From: an uncultured Sutterella sp.
Lineage (GTDB): Bacteria > Pseudomonadota > Gammaproteobacteria > Burkholderiales > Burkholderiaceae_F
Reading direction: 5' to 3'
Assembly (NCBI GenBank): GCA_958347955.1
Contig: CATVXH010000005.1
Coordinates: forward strand, 1-64,000
DNA length: 64,000 bases
Of the stretch, positions 42,199 through 51,181 are shown in pieces. The position numbers and the translations under genes were made by a program. Below the pieces are notes generated by a model. The model was given only the letters and a program-made list of their open reading frames with translations, was not told where the DNA came from and did not search any database. Each line of letters starts with the position of its first letter. Within the stretch, counting starts at the first letter, position 1.

Positions 42199-43476
42199 AT
42201 GACCGATTCCTATCATGCGCAGCTGATTGAACAGAGACGTTATTTGCATCAATTCCCTGAGGTAGGGTGGACCGAGTTTGAAACCACTTGGTACATCGTT
42301 CAGAAATTAAAAAAATACGGTTACCGTGTCCATGTGGGTCGTGAGATTATTGATGAAAAATCAGTTCGCGGACGTAATCTCTCGATGGTTAACGAGGCAT
42401 TGTCTCGGGCGAAGCAACATCAAGTTCCTGAAAGTTTTTTGAAAGAAACGGAGGGCTTTACAGGCTGCGTTGGCGAGCTGAAGTTGGGGAAAGCCGGACC
42501 AGTATTGGCGCTGCGCTTTGACATTGACGCATTGCCTGTTCAAGAAACAAACTCGCCCGCTCATCAGCCCAATCAATTGAATTTCCGCTCAAAACGCGAT
42601 GGCGTTATGCACGCTTGCGGTCATGACTGCCACACATCGATCGGTTTGACGATCGCTCGCTGGATTGCTGAGCATAAGGATGAGTTAGAGGGCACGGTTA
42701 AAATTATTTTCCAGCCCGCAGAAGAAGGTTCTCGCGGAGCCAGAGCCGTAGCCGCCTCCGGCATTGTCGATGAGGCGAATTACTTTTTCGCCAGCCATAT
42801 CGGAATGCAGGCTAAATATGGTGAGGTCATTATTGATCCGTATGGTTTCCTCTGCGGTTCAAAATTTGATGTCACCTTTATCGGACGGTCCGCTCATTTA
42901 GGCGCGGATCCTCATAAGGGGCGCAATGCGATGGCCGCGGCTTGCTCAGCCACACTGCAGCTTTTGGGAATTGCCAGACACGGCGACGGAATGAGCAGAG
43001 TTAATGTCGGCACTTTCCATGCCGGCCGCGCCCGCAACGCGATCCCCGACAGAGCCGTCATTGAAGTGGATGTCCGGGGTGAGACGATGGCCATCAATGA
43101 TTACATGTGCGAGGAAGCCAAAAATATCTTTGAAGGTTGCGCAAAAAGTTACTCTGTAGGCTTGGAAGTTGTCGATCAGGGGACCGTTTGTGATTTGGAA
43201 AATGATCGGGAGCTGGTTTGCCTGCTTAAAACATGCGCTCAAAAAATTCCCGCCATTTCCAATATTCGGGAAAAATCCGATTTTGGCGGTTCGGAAGACG
43301 CGGCCATCTTGGCTCGCCACATCCAGAGCAAAGGTGGGAAAGCCGCCTTCTTTGTCATCGGCGCGGATCATTTAGCGGGCCATCATCAACCGGAATTTGA
43401 TGTTAATGAGGAATCGCTTGACGTGGGATTGGCAATGTATGAAAACATCGTCAGAACGATTTGTGGCGCGCATTAA
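42199..43476 (+). CDS. M20 family amidohydrolase, AbgA-like
   Basis: This 425-residue dizinc amidohydrolase resembles AbgA, the subunit of p-aminobenzoyl-glutamate hydrolase, along its whole length: YLHQFPEVGWTEFET, VHVGREII, VMHACGHDCHTSIGL (137-150, with metal ligands Cys140 and His142), FQPAEEGSRGARAV, SRVNVGTFHAGRARNAIP and AGHHQPEFD. Cleavage of an N-acyl or N-aroyl amino acid is expected; p-aminobenzoyl-glutamate is only one possibility because no abgB or abgT gene lies nearby. The ATG at 42199 has AGGT upstream; an ATG at 42181 is possible. It ends tail-to-tail with the EamA gene. Confidence 0.88.
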   Translation: MTDSYHAQLIEQRRYLHQFPEVGWTEFETTWYIVQKLKKYGYRVHVGREIIDEKSVRGRNLSMVNEALSRAKQHQVPESFLKETEGFTGCVGELKLGKAGPVLALRFDIDALPVQETNSPAHQPNQLNFRSKRDGVMHACGHDCHTSIGLTIARWIAEHKDELEGTVKIIFQPAEEGSRGARAVAASGIVDEANYFFASHIGMQAKYGEVIIDPYGFLCGSKFDVTFIGRSAHLGADPHKGRNAMAAACSATLQLLGIARHGDGMSRVNVGTFHAGRARNAIPDRAVIEVDVRGETMAINDYMCEEAKNIFEGCAKSYSVGLEVVDQGTVCDLENDRELVCLLKTCAQKIPAISNIREKSDFGGSEDAAILARHIQSKGGKAAFFVIGADHLAGHHQPEFDVNEESLDVGLAMYENIVRTICGAH

Positions 43477-44363
43477 CCGGATTTGGCTCGAGCCAATAAA
43501 AAAACTGTTGTAAGAATACAGAGTGCACCAATAGCTTCGACTGCTCCGAATGTCTCGCCTAAAAGCAGCACCGAGAGGACGACGGCCGAGAGCGGTTCGA
43601 AGCACGTCAGCATTGAGGCAATAGGCGGAGCGATAAATTCCATACTTTTGAGAAAACAGCTAAAAGACACGATGGTGCCGCAAAGCACAATGTGCAAATA
43701 ACAGATAATCCCCATCGTGTTCCAAAGTACGTTGGTTTCCAGAGGATTGTTGTATAAGCAGGCAGCCGCTCCGCTGAAAGTCATTGCCCAACCGATGACT
43801 GGAAAGACAGTTAACTTTCTGACCACTCTGCCCGGTTGAATGGTGCCGACCGCTCCCATCATGGCAGATGTCAAGCCCCAGGCAACGCCCGCCACGGAAA
43901 ATTCCATCGCGTCCAAATGACCCTTGGTGATAATCAGAAGCACGCCGATCATTGCCAGTACCAGGCAAATCATCTCAATAACCTTGATGCGCCGATGATG
44001 AGCTACAGCCAAATAAGCAATAATGAACAGAGGAGAGGTCAGCACCATAATGGTTGCTGTGGCGGCATTGGAGCTGGCGATTGATAGGAAAAATGTGGAC
44101 TGAGAGCACAAAAGTGCGATGCCGTAAACGATTATGTCCTTTAGATTATCCTTTTGAAAAACGGCTTTGACATGTTTGGTTTTGTTCCAAAAGATGTCAA
44201 GCAACACTAAAAGAAGTCCCGCCCCCAGAAGACGAATTGACGTCAAGTCTAAAACCGTGAATCGGCACTCCGCCATCAGGTACTGTGCGGCCACCCCCAT
44301 TGAACCCCAGCAAATTCCGGCAATAGAGGCAAGCGCCACGCCCTTGAGTGTTTTTATTTCCAT
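43473..44363 (-). CDS. EamA/DMT family transporter
   Basis: The 296-residue protein has ten hydrophobic helices in two EamA repeats, with GICWGSMGVAAQYLM in the first and FLKSMEFIAPPIASMLTCFEPLSAVVLSVLLLGE in the second, the usual drug/metabolite transporter segments. Relatives export amino acids or other small metabolites. It converges on the AbgA-like gene with a 4-base overlap. A 25-base inverted repeat lies 56 bases upstream of its start. The substrate is not identifiable. Confidence 0.9.
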   Translation of the reverse strand: MEIKTLKGVALASIAGICWGSMGVAAQYLMAECRFTVLDLTSIRLLGAGLLLVLLDIFWNKTKHVKAVFQKDNLKDIIVYGIALLCSQSTFFLSIASSNAATATIMVLTSPLFIIAYLAVAHHRRIKVIEMICLVLAMIGVLLIITKGHLDAMEFSVAGVAWGLTSAMMGAVGTIQPGRVVRKLTVFPVIGWAMTFSGAAACLYNNPLETNVLWNTMGIICYLHIVLCGTIVSFSCFLKSMEFIAPPIASMLTCFEPLSAVVLSVLLLGETFGAVEAIGALCILTTVFLLARAKSG

Positions 44364-44418
44364 AGGAAAATCCGATCATTAATGCTTCGTACTCTGAACC
44401 TCTTTATTTTGACACTAC

Positions 44419-44443
44419 TGAAACGATTAATACATATGTTTCA
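44419..44443. promoter_or_regulatory. Inverted repeat upstream of the EamA gene
   Basis: TGAAAC (44419-44424) and GTTTCA (44438-44443) form a perfect inverted repeat with a 13-base spacer, located 56-80 bases before the EamA start on the minus strand. The shape and position fit an operator. A 12-base direct repeat AATTTTTAAAAT (44455-44466 and 44471-44482) lies beside it. The regulator is unknown. Confidence 0.4.
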
Positions 44444-44571
44444 AATGAAAAGAGAATTTTTAAAATTTCAAATTTTTAAAATCGGTAAAGCAAAAGTTTG
44501 TTCTTTTTTGTTGGATATCGCGAGTGATAATTTGGTTTAAAATCGAAAAGCAATTATAAGTTTTTGTTCGT

Positions 44572-46311
44572 ATGAATTTCCGACAGGTGGCTGTTTTAGC
44601 CGTTATTTTGGGAGGTCTTGTCCAAGATGCTTGTGCGTTCGAAGTGAAAGTGCAAGGCATCAGCGGCGAGGTGCGCTCAAATGTGGAAGCGTTGTTGACG
44701 CCTGTTCGTGAAAACAGTGTTACTGAAGTTCGCCAGACATATCGCGCGCAGGTTGATAGGGCGATCAAAAGAGCATTGAATGCCCTAGGCTATTATCAAA
44801 GCACTATTCATTACTCATGGCGGGAATCTAAAACAGAAAACGCAGTCCAGTTGATAGCCGACATCCGGCTGGGAAAGCCTGTTCGCATCGCTCAAACATC
44901 ATTGACTATCAGGGGCGAGGCGCAGGACGATAAGATTTTTAAAAGACTTCAAAGAAAATTGCCTAAAAAGGGACAACAACTCAATCATGGGGAGTATGAA
45001 AGTTTTAAATCATCGGTTGAGAGTTCTGCTGTTCAGAATGGGTATTTTGACGGAAAGTTTTTAACGAGTGAGTTGGGCGTTGATGCGAAAAATAATAAAG
45101 CCTATTGGACGTTGGACTACGATGCGGGAAAACGGTACCGCTTCGGAGATATTCATTTTTCCGGCAGTCAGATCCGTGAATCGATTTTGGTAAATCTTTT
45201 GCCTTTTGAAAAAGGCGATTCTTATACCGCGGACGATATTGCGGAGTTCAATCGGCGGTTGTCCTCCACCGGATGGTTCAATTCTGTTGTCGTTTCACCG
45301 GATATTTTTGCCGGGCGTGCAAGCGCGGACAAATCGCTGCCTGTGTACGCCAATGTCACCCCAAAAAAGGAAAACGCGGTGGAAACCGGCTTGGGTTTCT
45401 CAACTGATGTCGGCCCCAGAGGATCGCTTACATGGCGAAAACCTTGGCTCAATGATTCCGGTCACAGCTTGGAGGCTTCCACGGAACTTTCAGCAAAAGA
45501 ACAGTTGCTGGATGTGGCCTACAAAATTCCTCTGGAGCAAAGCGCCCTTGAGCACTATTGGACGGTTCAGGGCGGTATTAAAAACGAAGATTTAAACGAC
45601 ACAAAATCAAACTCCGCCTCAGCGGTGATCTCACGGCATTGGGCGCCTTATGAGGGGTGGCAACGCAACGTTCATTTACGCTGGTCGTACGATGATTTCG
45701 ATCAAGGTGAAATTAGTGACACGACCATGTTGGTTTATCCCGGCGTGACCTTCTCAAAAACAACAACGTTAGGCGGACTGATGCCCAGATGGGGCTTTTC
45801 TCAGCGCTATACGGTCGATTGGTCCAACACAGCGTGGGGGTCAGACATTGATTTTGTGGTCTTAGAAGCACAGCACGCTTTCATTAAAACTTTTGAACGT
45901 CGCCATCGTTTTGTTTTGCGTTCTCACTTGGGCTGGATTCAGACCGACGAGTTCGATCGTGTGCCGCCTGATTTACGTTTCTTTGCCGGTGGCGACAGAA
46001 GTGTGCGCGGCTACAAGTACGAATCCATTTCACCCGAAGATGACAATGGCGATTTAACCGGCGCGGAAAAATTAGTGACCGCAAGTGTGGAGTATCAATA
46101 CAAGGTAAAAGGCAAGTGGTGGGGAGCCGTTTTCTTTGATATTGGCCAAGCGGTGAATAACTTCAACAACCAGGATTGGAAGAAAGGTGTTGGCGTAGGG
46201 GTGCGGTGGCAGTCTCCCTTGGGACCAATTAAGTTTGATATTGCTAGACCGGTGGGGGATCCAGATAAACACGGCTTGCAGTTCTATATTGGTTTGGGGC
46301 CCGAATTATGA
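44572..46311 (+). CDS. tamA: Translocation and assembly module subunit TamA
   Basis: TamA is an Omp85-family outer-membrane barrel that works with TamB in autotransporter insertion and lipid transport. A signal peptide (1-22, ending near DACA) precedes POTRA repeats (about 25-260) and the C-terminal 16-strand barrel (about 265-579). The barrel motif FFAGGDRSVRGYKYESISP (near 473) and the end GLQFYIGLGPEL are characteristic. The length of 579 residues is normal. The stop codon overlaps the tamB start (ATGA). No clear ribosome-binding site precedes the ATG. Confidence 0.94.
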   Translation: MNFRQVAVLAVILGGLVQDACAFEVKVQGISGEVRSNVEALLTPVRENSVTEVRQTYRAQVDRAIKRALNALGYYQSTIHYSWRESKTENAVQLIADIRLGKPVRIAQTSLTIRGEAQDDKIFKRLQRKLPKKGQQLNHGEYESFKSSVESSAVQNGYFDGKFLTSELGVDAKNNKAYWTLDYDAGKRYRFGDIHFSGSQIRESILVNLLPFEKGDSYTADDIAEFNRRLSSTGWFNSVVVSPDIFAGRASADKSLPVYANVTPKKENAVETGLGFSTDVGPRGSLTWRKPWLNDSGHSLEASTELSAKEQLLDVAYKIPLEQSALEHYWTVQGGIKNEDLNDTKSNSASAVISRHWAPYEGWQRNVHLRWSYDDFDQGEISDTTMLVYPGVTFSKTTTLGGLMPRWGFSQRYTVDWSNTAWGSDIDFVVLEAQHAFIKTFERRHRFVLRSHLGWIQTDEFDRVPPDLRFFAGGDRSVRGYKYESISPEDDNGDLTGAEKLVTASVEYQYKVKGKWWGAVFFDIGQAVNNFNNQDWKKGVGVGVRWQSPLGPIKFDIARPVGDPDKHGLQFYIGLGPEL

Positions 46312-47612
46312 GAATTGTCAGAATTATTTCTCTGCTCCTTTTGACAACGCTTGCGGTGCTTTGCGCATTGATGGCGTTTTTGTTAACCACTTCCTTGGGA
46401 CTTCATTTTTTAATCACTCAGGCAAGAAGCTATTTGCCGCAATTAAGCCAGGGCACTTTTAGTGGCAGCGTACTGAGTCTAGAGGCCAAGGGGGTGGTGT
46501 GGAAGCAGTCGGGACTTTATTTTGAGGGCGATTTCGGCTGGCGCTTGGATGCCGAACGACTTTTGGCCGGTGAAGTGGTTGTTGATCATTTTTATTTGAA
46601 AAAGTCTCGCGCAACAATTGAAACAGACAAGCTTTCCGCTCAAGATGCCAAAGCAGCCTCAAGCGAAAAACAAAGTGCGATGTCACAAAATGTCAGCATT
46701 GAGGCTCCCTTGCCCGTGCACGTCAATAGCGTTTCTTTCGGTGACATTCATGTTGATATTAACGGCAGGATTCTCAATGTCCAGGATGCGCAAACCGCTT
46801 TGCATTGGACCGCGGACGGCATCGACGTGCCCGGCATTCATCTTAACGGTACTTGGCAAAATTTTCCCCTATCCCTGACGGGATCGGTTAACAGCAGGGA
46901 CGGCGGTAAACTCTTGCATTTATCGGATATCGCGTTGCGTCTCGGTGACAACCGTTTTGAAGTTAAAGGCGATATTCGTTTCCATGCGGCGATTCCTAAT
47001 TTGGATTTATCTGTCCTCGCCGACGCGACAGACTTTTCTGAAATAGTTAAGGAAATTAAAGGCAGAGCCAAGGGAAGGCTTCAGGTAAGAGGGCCGGTTT
47101 TGATGCCGCTGATCAACGCCGATTTAACTGTGCGTGATTTGGCGCTGCAGGGAGTTTCAATTAATACCCTTCGATTAACGGGGGCGATGAGCGCTGAAGA
47201 AAATGCGTCAGGAGGCGCTCATTTGTCGGTGGGTGGCGTTTCATTGTCCGGTTTTTCTGTTGAAAGTTTTAATGCCGATCTTGAGGGTAGCCGGAACGAC
47301 CATAGATTGAAAATTCAGCTCAATTCCCCACAGGCTAAACTCCGAGCGACTTTTTCGGGAAGCCTGAATGGCGATATGGACTATTGGAAGGGGGCGCTTC
47401 AGAGGTTTTATGCCGAGACCGACTATGGCCCTGTGCAATTACGCGATCCGCTGCGTTTAGCGTTTAATACAAATGGTCTGCTTTTGGATGTCGGCCGTTT
47501 TTGCTTCAGTCATTCACAGGCTGAGCTTTGTTTAAAGAATGATTTGGCAATTGATTTACTTAATAAAAAATCATTTGATGTTAACTTGGCGCTTGAAAAA
47601 CTTGATTTGTAA
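46308..47612 (+). CDS. tamB: TamB, N-terminal part, ending at an in-frame TAA
   Basis: TamB spans the periplasm from an inner-membrane anchor as a long beta-taco protein. This part (434 residues) has the N-terminal membrane anchor (about 4-32) and the first beta-rich region, including LTTSLGLHFLITQARSYL and GSVLSLEAKGVVWKQ, usual near the start of TamB. It stops at TAA 47610-47612 after LEKLDL. The same frame continues without another stop as FLKHWLPEQLETVG, which matches the usual TamB linker pattern ending in LPxxL. The gene is therefore one reading frame of 959 codons cut by a single nonsense codon. Sequencing error and true mutation cannot be separated here. Confidence 0.88.
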   Translation: MRIVRIISLLLLTTLAVLCALMAFLLTTSLGLHFLITQARSYLPQLSQGTFSGSVLSLEAKGVVWKQSGLYFEGDFGWRLDAERLLAGEVVVDHFYLKKSRATIETDKLSAQDAKAASSEKQSAMSQNVSIEAPLPVHVNSVSFGDIHVDINGRILNVQDAQTALHWTADGIDVPGIHLNGTWQNFPLSLTGSVNSRDGGKLLHLSDIALRLGDNRFEVKGDIRFHAAIPNLDLSVLADATDFSEIVKEIKGRAKGRLQVRGPVLMPLINADLTVRDLALQGVSINTLRLTGAMSAEENASGGAHLSVGGVSLSGFSVESFNADLEGSRNDHRLKIQLNSPQAKLRATFSGSLNGDMDYWKGALQRFYAETDYGPVQLRDPLRLAFNTNGLLLDVGRFCFSHSQAELCLKNDLAIDLLNKKSFDVNLALEKLDL

Positions 47613-47627
47613 TTTTTAAAACATTGG

Positions 47628-49184
47628 TTGCCAGAGCAACTTGAGACGGTCGGCGTTGTGAAAGCGCAAACGACACTCACAGTGCCGGAGGGCTTTAACA
47701 GCGTGCCAACAGGGGAAGTGACGTTAAGAGGACAATCGCTGGAAACCCGATACAGACTTCAGGATAGTGACTTTGAAGTGGGTTTTGATGAAATCGGTTT
47801 AGCGCTGGGGCATGACGGCAAAAAAATTCATTCTTCTTGGTCAATCCAATTTACAAAAAACGGCTCCTTTTCCGGCGCGTTGGATGTTATAGATCCCATC
47901 AAGCAGCGTCATCTTGAAGGCACCGTCAAAATTAAAAATTTCTCTGCCTCGATGTTTAATTCACTGTTGTCGCCTGGAGAAAGCGCTCAAGGGATGATTT
48001 ATGGCGATCTTAGGTTGGGCGGCAGTCTCGCGGAACCGACGCTTTTCGGGAAAACGGGAATTCGTGATGTGAGGATTGACAGTACAAAACTGCCCTTTGA
48101 AATGCTGCCGAGTTCATTTGAGCTCACCTTTAACGGGAATAAAAGCACGTTGTCGGGTGAGTTGAAAACCCCGAAAGGCGGGATGACTCTTCGGGGTGAC
48201 GCTGATTGGAAAACGTTGGCCCAAGGCAGAACAAGACTTGCCGTCAAAGGTGTAAAAATGCGTGTGACGATGCCTCCATCGGTTGAATTTGACTTAACAA
48301 CCGATGTTCATTGTGAGGCAAGCGCTGAAAAAATTTCGCTCAACGGCATGATCGATTTGCCGTGGGCGCGTGTGCAGATGTATGAGCTGCCTGCTTCGGC
48401 CACGGATGTGAGTGCTGATGCGGTTCGTTTGGATCGACCGAGACCGAGAAAAACTCAAAATGCAGACTCCATACCGATCGAGAGTAACCTCTTTGTCAAC
48501 ATTGGTGATGATGTAAGGGTTAATGCCATGGGGTTGCGGGCCCGCATGACAGGAAAACTGCACGTGGTTCAAAACAACGGCAAATTGGGACTCACGGGTC
48601 AGATCAATGTGCCTCAGGGGCAGTTCAAAGCCTACGGTCAGGATTTGATTGTCAGGCGCGGTGAATTCATGTTTGCGGGGGCGGCTGAAAATCCGCTTAT
48701 CAATTTGGAGGCTATCAGAAATCCGGACAAGACGGCCGATGACGTCATCGCCGGTATTCGAGTGACCGGGCAAGCCGATAGACCGGAAGTCGCCATTTTC
48801 ACTGAACCACAAAAAAGTCAGACTGAATCTTTAAGTTATCTCATGCGAGGCGAGGGACTAGATCCGGCCGGTGAAGACGATAACAGCATGATTACTTCCG
48901 CGCTCATCAATCTAGGTTTAAGTCAGGGCAATCGTGTCATCGAGCAATTGGGAGACGCGGTGGGCATCACCGGGCTGGGGCTTGACACCGAGGGAGTCGG
49001 AGAGGAGTCTAAAGTTGCCGTGAGCGGCTATGTCCTGCCCGGTCTTAAAGTAAAGTACGCGGTGGGACTTTTTGATTCGCTCGCCACTTTAACATTGCGT
49101 TATCGAGTTATCCCGAGGCTTTATATCGAAGCCGCTTCCGGGGTCGATCAGGCATTGGATGTCATTTATTCTTTCGAGTTTTAG
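47628..49184 (+). CDS. tamB: TamB, C-terminal part (DUF490 domain), same frame after TAA
   Basis: This 518-residue stretch follows the TAA in the same frame and holds the conserved TamB C-terminal domain (about 150-518), with LHVVQNNGKLGLTGQINVPQG, LIVRRGEFMFAGAAENPLIN and the terminal FDSLATLTLRYRVIPRLYIEAASG region ending VIYSFEF. The domain is intact and shows no further stop codons or frameshifts. A TTG at 47628 is the first possible start and has no ribosome-binding site, so it would probably not be translated alone. Without an anchor, such a product could not work as TamB. Confidence 0.85.
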   Translation: MPEQLETVGVVKAQTTLTVPEGFNSVPTGEVTLRGQSLETRYRLQDSDFEVGFDEIGLALGHDGKKIHSSWSIQFTKNGSFSGALDVIDPIKQRHLEGTVKIKNFSASMFNSLLSPGESAQGMIYGDLRLGGSLAEPTLFGKTGIRDVRIDSTKLPFEMLPSSFELTFNGNKSTLSGELKTPKGGMTLRGDADWKTLAQGRTRLAVKGVKMRVTMPPSVEFDLTTDVHCEASAEKISLNGMIDLPWARVQMYELPASATDVSADAVRLDRPRPRKTQNADSIPIESNLFVNIGDDVRVNAMGLRARMTGKLHVVQNNGKLGLTGQINVPQGQFKAYGQDLIVRRGEFMFAGAAENPLINLEAIRNPDKTADDVIAGIRVTGQADRPEVAIFTEPQKSQTESLSYLMRGEGLDPAGEDDNSMITSALINLGLSQGNRVIEQLGDAVGITGLGLDTEGVGEESKVAVSGYVLPGLKVKYAVGLFDSLATLTLRYRVIPRLYIEAASGVDQALDVIYSFEF

Positions 49185-49274
49185 CGAAAAAGGCAAAAAA
49201 TCGGCAGCGAGCAATAAGAGCTTAAAGAGGCATCTTGCTAAGCTACTTATGAAAAATTTTTAAGGAGAAAAGTG

Positions 49275-49868
49275 ATGTTTCCTTATATGGCAGAGGTTGA
49301 TTTGAATAAGGCCTATCGGCTTTTAAATGTTGGCGGCACAACTTTGGTGTCGGCCAGTTTTGACGGAGTGTCTGACATCATGCCGGCCACTTGGGCCTGC
49401 GCACTGGATTTGTCTCCCACGAAAGCGACGGTTGTTGTTGACAGTTCGCACTTTACCCGCCCGTTAATGGAAAAAAGCGGTTATTTTTCTCTTCAGTTGC
49501 CTACTGTCGGCATTATTAAGGAAACCATGCGCTTGGGCGCGGTCAGCAAGTACGACATGCCGGATAAAGTGCAAAAGAGCGGAGCCGAAATCTTTACGAT
49601 GCCGGGATACGATTTGCCGTTGGTGAAAGGTTGCGCGGCCTGGATGATTTTCAAAATTTTGTCAGAACCGCACAATCAGAAAAATTACGATCTCTTTATC
49701 GGCGAGTGCGTGGCGGCCTGGTCTGACACGCGGGTATTTTCAAACGGTCATTGGCATTTTGAAAAGGCTCCCGGTGATCTTCGAACATTGCACTATGTGG
49801 CGGGCGGACATTTCTATACAATTGGCGAGCCTTTGTATGTGGAAGGTATTTTGCCTGAAGAGGATTGA
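49275..49868 (+). CDS. Flavin reductase-like FMN-binding protein
   Basis: This 197-residue protein fits the flavin reductase-like split-barrel family: GGTTLVSASFDGVSDIMPATWACALDLSPTKATVVV in the N-terminal third is the FMN-binding segment, and SGYFSLQLPTVG and LFIGECVAAW are family-like. Members bind FMN and act as reductases or electron carriers. ATG 49275, with AAGGAG 7 bases upstream, is preferred to a GTG at 49272. Its stop overlaps the next gene's start (TGATG), so the two are coupled. Confidence 0.85.
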   Translation: MFPYMAEVDLNKAYRLLNVGGTTLVSASFDGVSDIMPATWACALDLSPTKATVVVDSSHFTRPLMEKSGYFSLQLPTVGIIKETMRLGAVSKYDMPDKVQKSGAEIFTMPGYDLPLVKGCAAWMIFKILSEPHNQKNYDLFIGECVAAWSDTRVFSNGHWHFEKAPGDLRTLHYVAGGHFYTIGEPLYVEGILPEED

Positions 49869-50281
49869 TGCCTGATATAACGCTTTTGGAAGCATTGGTC
49901 GGTTTGTTTACATCGGCTTTTGTTTCCGCGACGCTTTTTCCGGGCGCAAGCGAAGCCGTTTTGCTTGCGCTCGTTCATTCCTGGCCTGAAGCAATTTGGA
50001 TAATTGTCGCCGTCGCTACCGTTGGCAACACGTTAGGATCAATGACCAGCTATTTGATCGGTCGTCTTTTTCCTAAAAAAATATCGGTAAAGGCCCTTAA
50101 TTGGCTGACGAGGTGGGGCGCGTTTGCCCTTTTATTTGCCTGGCTTCCCGTGGTGGGGGACGCGCTGCCGCTGGCTGCGGGCTGGCTCAGAATTTCGTGG
50201 CTACAAAGCCTATTTTTCATTTTCATCGGCAAAGCGGTTCGCTATGCCGCCTTAGCCTTCGGATTTGCAAAACTTTTCTAA
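49868..50281 (+). CDS. YqaA-family (SNARE-associated/DedA-like) membrane protein
   Basis: This 137-residue inner-membrane protein has four hydrophobic segments and the family features SATLFPGASEAVLLALVHSWPE, VGNTLGSMTSYLIGRLFP and WLPVVGDALPLAAGWLR near 93-110. The last resembles the conserved Gly/Asp-containing re-entrant motif of DedA proteins. Its function is not established. ATG 49868 overlaps the preceding stop codon. Confidence 0.85.
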   Translation: MPDITLLEALVGLFTSAFVSATLFPGASEAVLLALVHSWPEAIWIIVAVATVGNTLGSMTSYLIGRLFPKKISVKALNWLTRWGAFALLFAWLPVVGDALPLAAGWLRISWLQSLFFIFIGKAVRYAALAFGFAKLF

Positions 50282-50381
50282 CAAAATGGCATCACAAATC
50301 CTTGTCTGATGCGATATGATTCAATGAGTTGCCGCGGTCGTTGTTCTTTTGCTCTTAGAAGGCCGCGGGGTAGGGATTTTC

Positions 50382-51140
50382 ATGAGAATTTTGATTTCAA
50401 ATGATGACGGTTACTCGGCTCCTGGCATTCGGGCGCTCGCCAAAGCGATGCGGCGTTTCGGATACGTGACGGTTGTGGCGCCGGAGTTTAATCAGAGCGG
50501 CACCAGCAATGCCTTGACATTGACCCGCCCATTGCAGGTTCAGGAAGTTGAGCCCGGCATATTTGCGGTCAACGGCACGCCAAGCGACAGCGTCCATTTG
50601 GCATTGACGGGACTGTTGGACGAGCTGCCCGATTTAGTTGTCTCAGGGATTAACTGCGGGCAAAATATGGGCGAAGACACCATGTATTCCGGTACCGTTG
50701 CCGCAGCCATTGAAGGTTATCTTTTTGGGATTGATTCAATCGCTTTTTCCCAAATTGAGCGCGGTTGGGCCTATTTGGACGATGCCGCGACAATAGCGCA
50801 GGGCATTGTCGAGCGTTTTTTGGAAGCCAAGAAAGGCTCCGAGGCTCAGCTTTTGAACGTTAATATTCCGAATCTTCCGTTATCGCAGTTGCAGGGAGTT
50901 GTGGCTACGCGCTTGGGCCGACGTCACCACGCTGAAAGTGTGATCAAGGAGGTGAGCCCCCGCGGTTTCCCGATTTATTGGGTGGGGGCGGCCGGACAAC
51001 CGAAAGATCGGGCGGAAGGAACAGATTTTTGGGCAGTGGAGCACCAGGCGGTGTCGGTGACGCCATTGCAGGTGGATTTGACCAATTATTCAGCCGTGCG
51101 CTCTGTGGATGATTGGTTGACGGCTCGCGAAAAGAAATAG
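50382..51140 (+). CDS. surE: 5'-nucleotidase SurE
   Basis: SurE dephosphorylates nucleoside 5'- and 3'-monophosphates and supports survival under stress. The N-terminus MRILISNDDGY carries the metal ligands Asp8 and Asp9, followed by VVAPEFNQSGTSNALT, where Ser lies in the active site, and GINCGQNMGEDTMYSGTVAAA near 96. The length of 252 residues is usual. ATG 50382 has TAGGGA upstream. nlpD follows 41 bases later, an order also seen in enterobacteria, but pcm and rpoS are absent here. Confidence 0.95.
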   Translation: MRILISNDDGYSAPGIRALAKAMRRFGYVTVVAPEFNQSGTSNALTLTRPLQVQEVEPGIFAVNGTPSDSVHLALTGLLDELPDLVVSGINCGQNMGEDTMYSGTVAAAIEGYLFGIDSIAFSQIERGWAYLDDAATIAQGIVERFLEAKKGSEAQLLNVNIPNLPLSQLQGVVATRLGRRHHAESVIKEVSPRGFPIYWVGAAGQPKDRAEGTDFWAVEHQAVSVTPLQVDLTNYSAVRSVDDWLTAREKK

Positions 51141-51181
51141 TTGAATCGGCACGGTGACGTGTCAGTATGTAGAGGATAGAT

